From Diphasiastrum complanatum (lineage: Eukaryota; Streptophyta; Lycopodiopsida; Lycopodiales; Lycopodiaceae), in contig CM055105.1 of assembly GCA_029204225.1 (NCBI GenBank), positions 48,929,688 to 48,993,687 on the forward strand: 64,000 bases of DNA, in the 5' to 3' direction. Made by a program: the position numbers and the translations under genes. Below are positions 10,676-19,965 of this stretch, piece after piece; the first letter of the stretch is position 1, and every line of letters begins with the position of its first letter. The notes beneath the pieces are model-generated. The model was given only the letters and a program-made list of their open reading frames with translations, made no database searches and had not been told where the DNA came from.

Positions 10676-12003
10676 TTATCCCATCCTTTTGTGCCAAACA
10701 TCTTGAATAGAAATTTGCTCCCTTGCAACACATCCAACTTGGTTAGCAATAACACAAGCATCAAGTTTGAACAATTTCCCTTGCCTTTTACCTTTTCCAA
10801 TCAAGACATCCTTCATTTTGATCAAACAAGCATCTCCATCAAACTCCACCTTGAGGCCCTTACTTAGCATTTGACTCACACTAAGCAAGTTCTTGGTAAT
10901 AGATGGAATAAACAAGACATCTTCCAAATTAACATTCCTTTTTGTAGAGAGAGAAATAGGAATTGCGCCAATCCCTTTGATTGCACACTCACCATCATTG
11001 GCCGTGTAGATCACCCTCTTGTCATCTCCATATGCCAACAAAGAAGTGAAGTATTCTTTGTGAAAGGTCATGTGTGAACTTGCTCCACTATCAATCCACC
11101 AAGGATCTAGATCTCCATCATTAGCAAGCATACATGAAGACATCACAAAAGCATCATCATTTGCATCTTGCACATCCAAACCATCCTCATCAAGAGTAAG
11201 ATTACCTTGCTTGTCTCCTTGATCTCTCTTCTTCTTGTAGCACTCACTTGCAAAGTGTCCTTTGATGCCACAATAGAAGCACTTGAGCTTTGATCTATCC
11301 TTCTTTTTGCCACTTGAAGAAGAATCCACTTGATCTTGCCCTTTAGACCACTTGCTTTTGGTTTTGCCCTTGAATTTGCCCTTTGTGAACATAGCATCCT
11401 CTTGAAGTGTCGATGTAGATCCACCTCTTGCTTGAAGCCTATATTCCTCATTGATCAAGATCTCTTGAAGATCCATCAAACTTGGCAAAGTCTTTTGAAT
11501 AGCAATACTTTGAACAATGTTAGCATGAGCATCCAACAAGCCATTAAGAATCACTTGAATAATCTCTCCTTCCTTAATGCTTTCATCTATGCAAGCTAAC
11601 TCATCATTCAATGCTTTCATTCTCAAAACAAAAGTACTTGGACTTTCTTCATTCTTTTGCAAACAAGAAAAGATTTGCCTTCTTAGAGTCAACACTCTAG
11701 AAGTAGAGTTGGATTCATAAAACTTCTTCAATGAATTCCAAGCTTCCAAAGATGATGTGCACTTACCAACTTCCTTGAGAAGTTCATTGGTAACATTCAT
11801 CTTTATCATGTGTAGAGCCTTCTTGGCCCTCTTGTCATACCTCAATTGATCTTGCTGTGTTTCTGGTCTCTCCTGCAAACCTACACAATATCCAAAACAT
11901 CATTCATCTCAAGAAGTGATTCCATCCTCACTTTTCACAATGAATAGTTACTTGAGGTAAGCCTATCACTGGCTTCCAACATGACTCCAATTGAAATTGC
12001 CAT
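10676..12003 (-). pseudogene. Copia C gag and protease
   Basis: The minus-strand Gag starts at 12003 (MAISIGVMLEASDRLTSSNY) and has two early stops (a TGA in place of the conserved Trp of SLWKVRMES, and a TAG just before the long frame at 11878). The 400-codon frame then holds Gag (HMIKMNVTNELLKEVG), a CCHC knuckle (CFYCGIKGHFASEC), the aspartic protease site (WWIDSGASSHMT), the protease tail (ITKNLLSVSQML) and the start of the pre-integrase region (VWHKRMG), where it is cut off at 10676. The neighbouring LTR at 12605-13254 belongs to it. Confidence 0.9.
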
Positions 12004-12604
12004 GTAGCAATGACCTGATCTTCTCTTTCAACCTGCTTCAATGCACAAAGCACTCCTTTGAACAACAACAAATGCTTTCAAAAGAAATCACTAAGATTTG
12101 AAACTATCTCACAAATTCTCTTCTAGCACTTATCCAAGCAAATCAACACATAGAATCATGGAATGTTGATCAACCTATGATTTATTCTCAATCTAATGAC
12201 TTTTGCCACTTCCTAAGATTGAAACACACTCGGATGAAGTCCAGCAACTTCACTATCTAGAGATTTAATCAAATTAGGGTTTTGACAAAATCACAAAAAA
12301 TTGACTTTTCCAAATCTACATGCAAATGCTAAAAATTTGATATGCAATCTATAAGCCACCACTTAGGCTGATCCAATGATCCAAAAATCGGCCAAATCCA
12401 GTATGTGAATTCAAAAAATCAGAATTGAACAAGTATATTGACCTATTTAGTGTTTTGGTCTACAAAAGATCCAATCTAGAAAAGCAAAAAATCCGATTTT
12501 GGTGTAGAATCCTCTCTAGCATGCTTTAGACTTGATATCTTCAACAAATCATTGATAGATCTGATTTCCTCCTTCATAACCTGAAACACAAGCCATATAG
12601 CTTA
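12004..12604. other. Copia C leader region
   Basis: An AT-rich stretch between the gag start and the 5' LTR on the minus strand. No coding frame. No clean tRNA primer site was identified next to the LTR. Confidence 0.4.
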
Positions 12605-13254
12605 TGTGAAAGATTTTAGATCCTTAAGATCCAATCTACTTGAATGATCTTTGATTAGAAAGAGAAATACACTACCAATTTCACCAATGTAGAAAAATCA
12701 ACATCTACACACAATTTGAGATGCAAACACTAATAGAACTTGATCAAACTTGAATGAAATGATTATGTACTGTTGCTGTCCATACAAAACCAGCAAGCTA
12801 CTGTATTTCACACGTGTGGATCCAAAAATAACAAATATAGATCATTCTACACATAGAATTGCAAGCAATCACCAAGATAGTGCACCAATGGATAGTAGAA
12901 CCCAAGAGAACCATGTATAAGCATGAAATGAGATAGAGAAGAGAGAAGATAACTCTCTCCACGAGTTACATCCTTTTATAGCAGGTCCAAACCCTATTTG
13001 GACACTTGGCTTTCCCACCAAAATGCTAACCCTACCAATTTTGGGTCTAGATTCAATGTACCCAACTTATTCAAATTGAATCTACTCAAACTCGCATTCT
13101 ATCTTTCCCACACTTTCAAAAAGTGTTTATTCAAATGAAATTTAGACTAATGAACTTTGAAAAGTCAACCTCTAGGTCTAAAACAAGTTTTGGCCTCAAT
13201 ATGCCAAATATGGAAATATTGCAAAATGTGATGAAACTAATTGAATCTTTCACA
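12605..13254 (-). repeat. Copia C LTR (5' LTR, minus orientation)
   Basis: A 650-bp segment from TGTGAAAGATTT to CTTTCACA. It matches the LTR at 33991-34760 over most of its length, including the blocks around the CACACGTGTGGAT, AGTGCACCAATGGATAG and TTATAGCAGGTCCAAACC motifs. The short GA tract here corresponds to the greatly expanded one in the other copy. It interrupts the copia B gag frame exactly at its right edge. Confidence 0.8.
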
Positions 13255-13567
13255 GCTTATAAGCTATATCTCGCACTTCGTATAGTGTGCTCAAGATGTC
13301 CCAGACTTCTTTCGATGTCTGAGCCTCGGATACATGGCCGATTTGGGTATCCGTGATGTTGAGGATGATCAGCGCGAAAGCTTTTCCATCCTTCAGCTTC
13401 CATCTGGCGATTGCCGCGTCGTCCGCTTTGGGTTTCCCTTCTGCACCTGTAACAACGTCGTACAATTCTTTTGCCATTAGCACAATTTTTATCTTAAATT
13501 TCCGTAGATGGTAATTGGCTCCATCAAGCTTGTCCATGATAGGACTGGCTCTTCCTTGGGAATCCAT
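13255..13567 (-). pseudogene. Copia B gag N-terminal fragment
   Basis: The Gag starts at 13567 (MDSQGRASPIMDKLDGANYH) and carries the typical opening of this copia group (LMAKELYDVVTG, WKLKDGKAFALIILNI, KEVWDILSTLYEVRD). It resembles the gag at 28993, which reads MDFQSKAGLIADKLNGSNHY, so the two elements are relatives. The frame is truncated after about 104 codons where the LTR of copia C begins. Confidence 0.85.
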
Positions 13568-13713
13568 GTGGAAGAGTTAGTCTAAGTGATAGGAGAAAGT
13601 AACAGTGACTTAAGTATGAAAATCTGATACTGAAAAAATACAGAACAAGTAAACAATTACTCTATTGGCTAGTAGAGTCTTGTACTATGGAAGCTTATCA
13701 AGCTATCAAAATA

Positions 13714-13725
13714 GCTCTGATACCA
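13714..13725 (-). other. Primer binding site of copia B
   Basis: The minus strand reads TGGTATCAGAGC directly after the LTR end (...CTTCAACA). This is the standard plant copia primer site for initiator tRNA-Met. Confidence 0.9.
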
Positions 13726-14696
13726 TGTTGAAGAGAGAGGGGGGAGATGAATGACGAACACGAACTCGAACAAGAAACGAACAAGACACGAAGTCGAATA
13801 GAAAATGTTCGTGCGCAGTGGAACGAGTTATACGACTCTCTCCGTAAGCATGACTACGCCTATCAGAATGAACAGAACTTAATGATGAAAATCATGGTCA
13901 TTCTAGATTACGTAGCCAAGCATTAATAGATGAAGCGCCAGAAGAATAATTTGTCGTGAATAGCAAGACAAATTATATGTCGCGAATGTTTCGCGAAAGA
14001 CAAGACCCAATGCTAGTCGTCTATTATCAGAAAGAACAACTAGAAAGATCAGACAAAATGAATGATAAGCATAGCAATAGTAACATAGATCTGAACGCAA
14101 AACAAAGAACTGTATCAGATTAAGTATATCATGTATACATGTCAATAATGCAGTAGTGCACAAGACAATAGCGGACGAAACCGCGTGTCCCACGAAACTT
14201 ATTTCAATCTGTAAAAAGGGATGAAACCTTAATTCTGACAAGAACGAAGAATCAATGCTCAGGGCATCTACTTCGTCTACTTATGTATCTGTCTCTTCAC
14301 TCATCAACTTATTCTCCCATTCTTCTGAAAACGCAAATGGTATACAGTATATATGCATTATATTACACATGTGCAGATGTGGAAAGTACAGTGGATGTGT
14401 TGTCTGTAAGAGATTGTGGGTGGCCGCAGTCGTTATCCAGTCTATTAGCGCAGCTGCATGGGGTGAGCTTGAAAAGGTGCGACGTCAGTCAGTGTTGAAG
14501 TGACCGTTGGCGATGACGTTTCGCCTGTCACCATAACCTGTGTAAAAACACAGTGTCGCGATTCTTTCAACCTTTATTCGTCTGTGCGAATTTGCGTGTA
14601 AATATGCAGGCTACGCGACAACGTTAGTAAATATGCTGCATGAATGGAGGCAGGTTAAAATGGGATTTAAGGAGAGTAGAAGTAATAAATCCAACA
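13726..14696 (-). repeat. Copia LTR, family B (5' LTR, minus orientation)
   Basis: A 971-bp segment, TGTTGAAGAG at the left and ATCCAACA at the right, immediately next to the primer site and followed by gag. The distal 830 bp or so is found again in opposite orientation at 47244-48070. It contains several TCGCGA-centred imperfect palindromes, such as GCGAATGTTTCGCG. Confidence 0.85.
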
Positions 14697-15479
14697 TCTT
14701 GGCATATAGTAGAGACTATTGGTAATTGATAAGATGGTAAGTCTTAAGGTATTCACTAGATTGGAAAGGTTGGAGAAAGAGCTTATGAGAAACAAAAGAT
14801 GAGTATCATATTGAAATAAACATAGGCGCAAATACTATATGAGCCTTACCGTTTTACTTGCAATCAACAAGCATAGCATAGAAACATTCCTTGGTTTTGT
14901 CAAATTAGCATACTAAAGATGTCGACAACTCTAATATATTGTCATGAAGGATTGGCTTCACCCAAAGGGTGAAGCACTAAATTTAAAAGGTGTTGTTAAC
15001 CATTTGAATCGCTTTCATAGATTTTCTCTATTGCATAGAATGAATGGGCAATGTATCCATGTTAGCCACAAAAAAATTGTTGAGAAATTATGAATCGGAT
15101 GCTTATCCTAAGATTCAAAGCAAAATACAATGCGTAAGGCTACAACATGGAGAATCATCATCAATGATCATGTGAATACAGCAATCAATATTGATCTCAA
15201 AGGGGGATGGAGAAGCTTCAAACTCTAGCTAAGCAAAGAAGCCAAATCACCATCCAACCTCTACATTTGGCTGCTCCTTGACAATATTTTAATCTTACCT
15301 AAATTCTTGTAAGAGTCATCATTTATTGATTATTGATTGACTGGAGCTCATCTTTGAGGAGTCCACTTCCATAGATTGATAGATTCTTTTACTAAAGGAT
15401 CCTTCTTCTTCTTTTCTTCAAATTTGATAGTAAGAATCTATCTATTCATGTATATGTGATGGGCAAGCGAGATCTTGAC
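14697..15479. other. Intergenic, 3' flank of the AAA gene
   Basis: No transposon motif or coding frame recognised. On the minus strand an AATAAA poly(A) signal (TTTATT at 15322-15327 on the plus strand) lies about 155 bases past the AAA gene stop. Confidence 0.4.
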
Positions 15480-17735
15480 TCATTCATCCACAGTTTGTCC
15501 CATTGGCACATTCCCTGCCTGCAGCATCTGCATCAAGCTGCTGGGCTGGGTGCCATTTTGTAGTTTTGACAAGATGGGCGAGAAGCGAGGCTCATTCTCA
15601 TTGTGAGTCTCCTCATGTAGAGCGCTCTCCAGATCGTCCCGGAAACGTTCCACCATCTCCACAACTTTAAGCACGTGGGTGCTGCTCAGTTGCTCGCAGC
15701 AGCTCTTAGCCCAGGTGTGTGCTGTCCGAATGCAGTTTCTGATCTCGCGACCATTCAGCTCGTGCTCACAAAACCTGTCCATTTCATCACCATCAATGGT
15801 AAGGCCAGCGCGTCCCAGAAAGTTCCCCCAGACCTTGGCACGTTCGGCAGAGGAGAGGCGGTGATAGCGCAAAAACATGGAGATTCGTGAGCAGAAGGCA
15901 TCATCAAAGGCCATCACGCGGTTGGTGGTGAGAAATAGCACACCCCGGTAGTACTCAAGGAGGCGCAGAAAGATGCCAGTCATGGTAGTGCGAAATGGGT
16001 CGCCACCCGAAGCGCGCTGTTCTAAATAGATATCCGCCTCATCGAGGAGAAGGACAGCACGCCAGGAGGATGCAATGTCCAGGATCTGAAGGAGTTTGGA
16101 TTCGAGATCACCTGGTGTTGAGCCCAATTCTGAAGCACTGACAGACCAGAGCGGTCGGTGCAGCTTCTCTGCAACAGATTCCGCAGTAAGGGTTTTTCCA
16201 GTACCAGGTGGACCATAGCAGAGGAAAATACAGCCTTCCCCCTTGTTGGATATGAAGTCTATCTGTTGAGTCCTGTTTGTTGTGGCAGATATACTGTTTG
16301 CTGACTCTGGGCCTCCTATATACTGGGTCACTAGACCAAGAATCATGTTCTTTTGCGCCTCATTCTTTATCACCAAATGGCGATCAAAGGCGTAATCATC
16401 AAATGAGATTTCACTGAACCCAGTGACTTGGAAGCAACCCCACTGCTTTAGGCTGAAAGAGAATCCATAGACTATGGCAGGAGCCAGCATCAGTCCTTCG
16501 TCCTCTAGCTCATCAGTGGACATACAAGTCTCGCAGTAAGTAGGTGGCCGTGCATTGTTCATGGGGTACCCGGGATTCATCCTCGCAAAGCTCCACAGAT
16601 CAATCATCACACGACCATCGGCCTTATGTTTCAAAATTTGTCTGCAATTTGTCCCAGGAATGAAATCTTGGCGCAGAAGGGAGCCCTCAAATTGCATGAA
16701 GCAATGAGGCTGCGTTGAGAGCTTATAGAACTTGTGGCCATTGGCTAGGAACACAGATTCCATCCGTTCCCGTTGCTCAACAAACCTCATTGGGCGTACA
16801 GGGAGCGAAGTGAAGGGGCGCTCATTCTTGAATTCTGGAATGATGCGCTCTACCATGCACTTGCGGTAGCTTTGGCCATTGTAGTCCATCACGTCTAGCT
16901 CCACCGCAAGCTTCTTCTCATTCATATCTTCGTAGTACCACAGCCCATTGACGATGGCACACACCTGCTCACCAGACATGTCGCAATGGTAGAGGACCTT
17001 CTGTCCAGGAGTAAGAAAAGCCCACAGCATTTCCCAAGAGGTGGTGCCCTCGCGCTGCATCCGTTCATAGTACACCAATGTGTCCTTGTATTCCATCTCA
17101 AGAAAGCGCATCAAATGGCTCAGATGCAGCCTCGCAGCTTTGTCTACAGTTTCTGGGAGTTGATAGTTGCGTAGTTTGTCAATCGCGAGAAAGAGCTCTT
17201 CACCTTTGATTCTTGGCTTTTCCACAAACACTTGCTTGTTGAGAGGCAAGCAATCTTTGACAATTCCGATGAGGTAGGAGGAGAAGAGGGTGACCCAGAT
17301 TTTATCAGGCCAGTCTTCTTCTCGCTCGTAGACCACTTCGAAAGGGCTTTGCTTCGACTTCTCTTTATCTAAAGTGCTTCTCAGCTTGCGCTCGCGATTC
17401 CAGGTAACGTGCGAGTACCACTCGTCGTAAGCTGGCCATTCCCAGTCAGGATCCGTCACCTTCTTCTTCTTCTTCTTCTGTTTTTTCTTCTTCTTCTTCT
17501 TGTCCTTTGTCTCCTTTTTGTTTAGATCCCCTCCAGAGTCTGCCTCTTCCTCATTGCTTTCTTCCTCCTCATCCGAAGAGTCTTCCTCCTCCTCCTCCTC
17601 CTCTTCATTGTCTTTATTCTTCTTCTTGATGCTGTCCTCGGGCTTGGGCTTCTCCTGTCCTCTCAGAGTTCCCAGCTTATAAGCTGAGGCCAGCAAGCAC
17701 AACATCAAAATCCCCAAAACAATCAAAGGATCCAT
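15480..17735 (-). CDS. Membrane-anchored AAA ATPase, fungal-like type
   Basis: An intact, intronless 751-codon gene. Residues 4-20 form a hydrophobic N-terminal segment, likely a membrane anchor. Residues 28-93 are an acidic then lysine-rich low-complexity tract. Residues 95-470 are a large N-terminal region with conserved-looking aromatic blocks (PHCFMQFEG at 343-351). The AAA domain spans about 490-690, with Walker A GPPGTGKT (508-515), Walker B VLLLDEAD (561-568), sensor-1 FLTTNR (601-606), an arginine-finger region CSRIS (615-619) and NGREIRN (661-667). The C-terminus is short and polar. All catalytic residues are present, so ATPase activity is expected; the substrate is unknown. The sequence style, notably EYYRGVLFLTTNR and TPGDLESKL, matches the fungal AAA family with an N-terminal DUF7025-type region as I remember it, not plant BCS1-like or FtsH proteins. 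The coding region is visibly richer in G+C than its flanks. ATG 17735 is chosen because the anchor follows it directly. Confidence 0.9.
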   Translation of the reverse strand: MDPLIVLGILMLCLLASAYKLGTLRGQEKPKPEDSIKKKNKDNEEEEEEEEDSSDEEEESNEEEADSGGDLNKKETKDKKKKKKKQKKKKKKVTDPDWEWPAYDEWYSHVTWNRERKLRSTLDKEKSKQSPFEVVYEREEDWPDKIWVTLFSSYLIGIVKDCLPLNKQVFVEKPRIKGEELFLAIDKLRNYQLPETVDKAARLHLSHLMRFLEMEYKDTLVYYERMQREGTTSWEMLWAFLTPGQKVLYHCDMSGEQVCAIVNGLWYYEDMNEKKLAVELDVMDYNGQSYRKCMVERIIPEFKNERPFTSLPVRPMRFVEQRERMESVFLANGHKFYKLSTQPHCFMQFEGSLLRQDFIPGTNCRQILKHKADGRVMIDLWSFARMNPGYPMNNARPPTYCETCMSTDELEDEGLMLAPAIVYGFSFSLKQWGCFQVTGFSEISFDDYAFDRHLVIKNEAQKNMILGLVTQYIGGPESANSISATTNRTQQIDFISNKGEGCIFLCYGPPGTGKTLTAESVAEKLHRPLWSVSASELGSTPGDLESKLLQILDIASSWRAVLLLDEADIYLEQRASGGDPFRTTMTGIFLRLLEYYRGVLFLTTNRVMAFDDAFCSRISMFLRYHRLSSAERAKVWGNFLGRAGLTIDGDEMDRFCEHELNGREIRNCIRTAHTWAKSCCEQLSSTHVLKVVEMVERFRDDLESALHEETHNENEPRFSPILSKLQNGTQPSSLMQMLQAGNVPMGQTVDE

Positions 17736-17861
17736 GATCTCTCAAACACCCCTCCCCCCCCCCTCATGCACCCACAAAACAAACTTAAGGATTGATCATG
17801 GATCTCTCAAATGCTGCCACAAACAATCCCCAAAACAATCAAAGGATCCATGATCTCTCAA
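17710..17861. repeat. Duplicated 5' end of the AAA gene
   Basis: A 37-base block that includes the AAA start codon and its first eight codons (17710-17746) recurs about 115 bases upstream (17825-17861). A GATCTCTCAAATGCTGCCACA block also recurs nearby (about 17800 and 17850). The upstream copy provides a second ATG on the minus strand that soon leaves the gene frame. Confidence 0.85.
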
Positions 17862-17906
17862 ATGCTGCCACAGAACAAACTTAAGGATTCAGCAGCACAG
17901 GCACTG

Positions 17907-17914
17907 CTCTTATA
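17907..17914 (-). promoter_or_regulatory. Candidate TATA box of the AAA gene
   Basis: The minus strand reads TATAAGAG about 170-180 bases before the ATG, downstream of a CT/AC microsatellite. The position is plausible for a plant core promoter; no other support. Confidence 0.3.
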
Positions 17915-17965
17915 CTACTATGAGCTATTGGGTAACAAACACGCTATTGAAGTGAGGTGGGTCTT

Positions 17966-17968
17966 TGT

Positions 17969-18024
<56 letters not shown>
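17966..18024. repeat. Compound (GT)n(GA)n microsatellite
   Basis: An uninterrupted GT run followed directly by a GA run, about 59 bases in all, in the upstream region of the AAA gene. On the gene strand it is a CT/AC tract. Confidence 0.95.
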
Positions 18025-18027
<3 letters not shown>

Positions 18028-18543
18028 CAGGTAGGTTAGGAGGGAATATTTTTAAAACAGTTTTTCTTTCATTAGCTTGCCTAGAGGTAAGGTGTGTCTC
18101 TGAGGTGAAAAAGTCAACCTCCTAAAACAGGCCAGCCTTTGTAAGTTGGCAAAACATGCCCAATCAAATGATGACACATAGGTCTGAGGTAGCACTCTAC
18201 ACATGTGGCTTGCCCCCACATTTTTGGAGCTGCCACCAAAGGCAGCCACCGGTGACAGCATGCCATGTGGCCCAGCTAGGAGAGAGAGGCGTCTAATAAC
18301 AATTGGGATGGTGCTGAAGATAACGATTTGAGTGCCTTTGGCCCCGGCCACATGCATTCTCTACATGAGGATGCCACCACTTCAAGGATGTTTGTTGCAC
18401 TAAAGTTAGTTCCTTGGATATACACATGTGGATCTTCATGACATCTTAACATTTGAGACAAAACATGATGCATGACCTTGACCCAAATGCCTTTGCCACG
18501 ACATTGACCCAAATACCGTGTAGAAGATGTCATTCAAGACCTG
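18025..18543. other. Intergenic, no gene seen
   Basis: No recognisable coding, LTR or RNA motif on either strand. Confidence 0.3.
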
Positions 18544-18720
18544 CACTTTATTATAGCCTAGTCAAACTTATGCATTTTTTTTTTTCTCTCCAAAACTTAT
18601 GCATTTTTACCAACACTTTATTATAGCCTAGTCAAACTTATGCATTTTTTTTTTCTCTCCAAAACTTATGCATTTTTACCAACACTTTATTATAGCCTAG
18701 TTAAACTTATGCATTCTTCA
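18544..18720. repeat. 70-bp tandem repeat, about 2.5 copies
   Basis: The unit begins CACTTTATTATAGCC, at 18544, 18614 and 18683. Each copy contains a T-run followed by TCTCTCC and AAACTTATGCA. The copies are almost identical apart from T-run length. Confidence 0.9.
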
Positions 18721-19184
18721 TTAGTGTAGACTCTTTGAATATAATATGCAAAATGCCAATCTCAACATTTGAAGGTATTTAGAAGAGTAAATTGCAAGAC
18801 TAGTTTCAAAGCTAATGCCTTGGATATGATAATAAATCTTATGATGTATGGGGGTCAAAGGCTAGTTTGCCTTTCAAAGAAAGGCAAATATTTCAAAAGC
18901 ATCTCATTTGAAAGGCAAACTTAAAAATTGCCCTTCCATTCAAAAGGTAAGTATAAAAAATCAAATGTAATGATAGTTTGAAATATTTAAAACTCTATCG
19001 TAAAATATAGCAAGAATATATGTATAAGTGGTCGAAAGGTTCACACTTGATTTATTGGAAAGGTAACCTTGCATTATACATGTCATGTGAAAGGTTAGGA
19101 AAAAAGAAGCCCATCAGGGTGAAAGGTAGGGGTGTCAAATTGCAAGCCTTGTTCACTATGACCTTGCCATCGAGAATCATTTTA
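18721..19184. other. Intergenic, no gene seen
   Basis: AT-rich, with no recognised motif. Short GAAAGGCAAA-type words recur around 18880-18960. Confidence 0.3.
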
Positions 19185-19330
19185 TGAAAGAGGGCAAGAC
19201 CATAAGGTCAAACCATATGGTAGCATAATGTCAAACCATATGGTAGAATAATCCACTGAAAGAGGGCAAGACCATAGGGTCAAACCATATGGTAGCATAA
19301 GGTCAAACCATATGGTAGAATAATCCACTC
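19185..19330. repeat. 72-bp tandem repeat, two copies
   Basis: Copies start at 19185 and 19257 (TGAAAGAGGGCAAGACC). Inside each unit the phrase GTCAAACCATATGGTAG is itself present twice, giving a two-level repeat. Confidence 0.9.
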
Positions 19331-19965
19331 AAAAGATTATTGGGATAACTAATTGGCCTTGCCTTGCAAAGGCAATATTGTGTGTTGAGGTAGGTCAATG
19401 GAGTTTGGAAAAAAGTCAACGTTAAAGACAAGCTGTGATGGTGGCCCAAAATTTTCAAGTTTGGACCTTAAGTAAAGGCCTAACTATCCCGCATGTTAGT
19501 AATCGCATTGAAAATAGCAAAACACATTTGGTGAATGGAAAAAAAGTGCCTTGCATGCACATTTTGCTTTTTCTTATTGATTCATAGCAATCATGCTTTT
19601 CGTTGACTATATGCATGACAACATTATTTTCCTCGGAAGAAGCAGAGTTTTTACCCAAGTATAAGCATTTCCTTAAGGAATTCCCGTTCTATCCTCCTCC
19701 TACTCAAGTGTCTCAGACATTTGAAATACGTCTTTTCCCTTTCTGTAGCCATTACTGGCATTCCAAGTTATCTAATATATGAGAGTTCTCTGTTCTGCAT
19801 TATGATCATTTGTGTGAGTGATTCCCTTGTGCAATTGATTGATTGGTGTGAAGTTAATGTGCGCTAACAAAGGTTATGGGAAAGATTTGGACAAGTACAA
19901 AGCAGGATCTTTGAGACGTGACATCCAAGAGCAAGACAAGGAGATAAACCTACAAAGAGGAAGCG
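19331..19965. other. Stretch up to the copia E gag, no gene seen
   Basis: The last part is probably leader of the copia fragment that follows. No LTR end or primer site was found. Confidence 0.3.

Noticed and set aside
14255-14503. Small frames and the antisense 13903-14241 frame
   Set aside because: Inside LTR family B, duplicated at 47.5-47.9 kb as LTR sequence.
17500-17682. Ser-rich plus-strand frame opposite the AAA gene
   Set aside because: Antisense shadow of the acidic tract of the AAA protein.
15480-17735. Plant BCS1-like mitochondrial AAA or FtsH assignment
   Set aside because: The large N-terminal region and the sequence around Walker B and sensor 1 do not fit those families as I know them; there is also no zinc-protease HEXXH motif.
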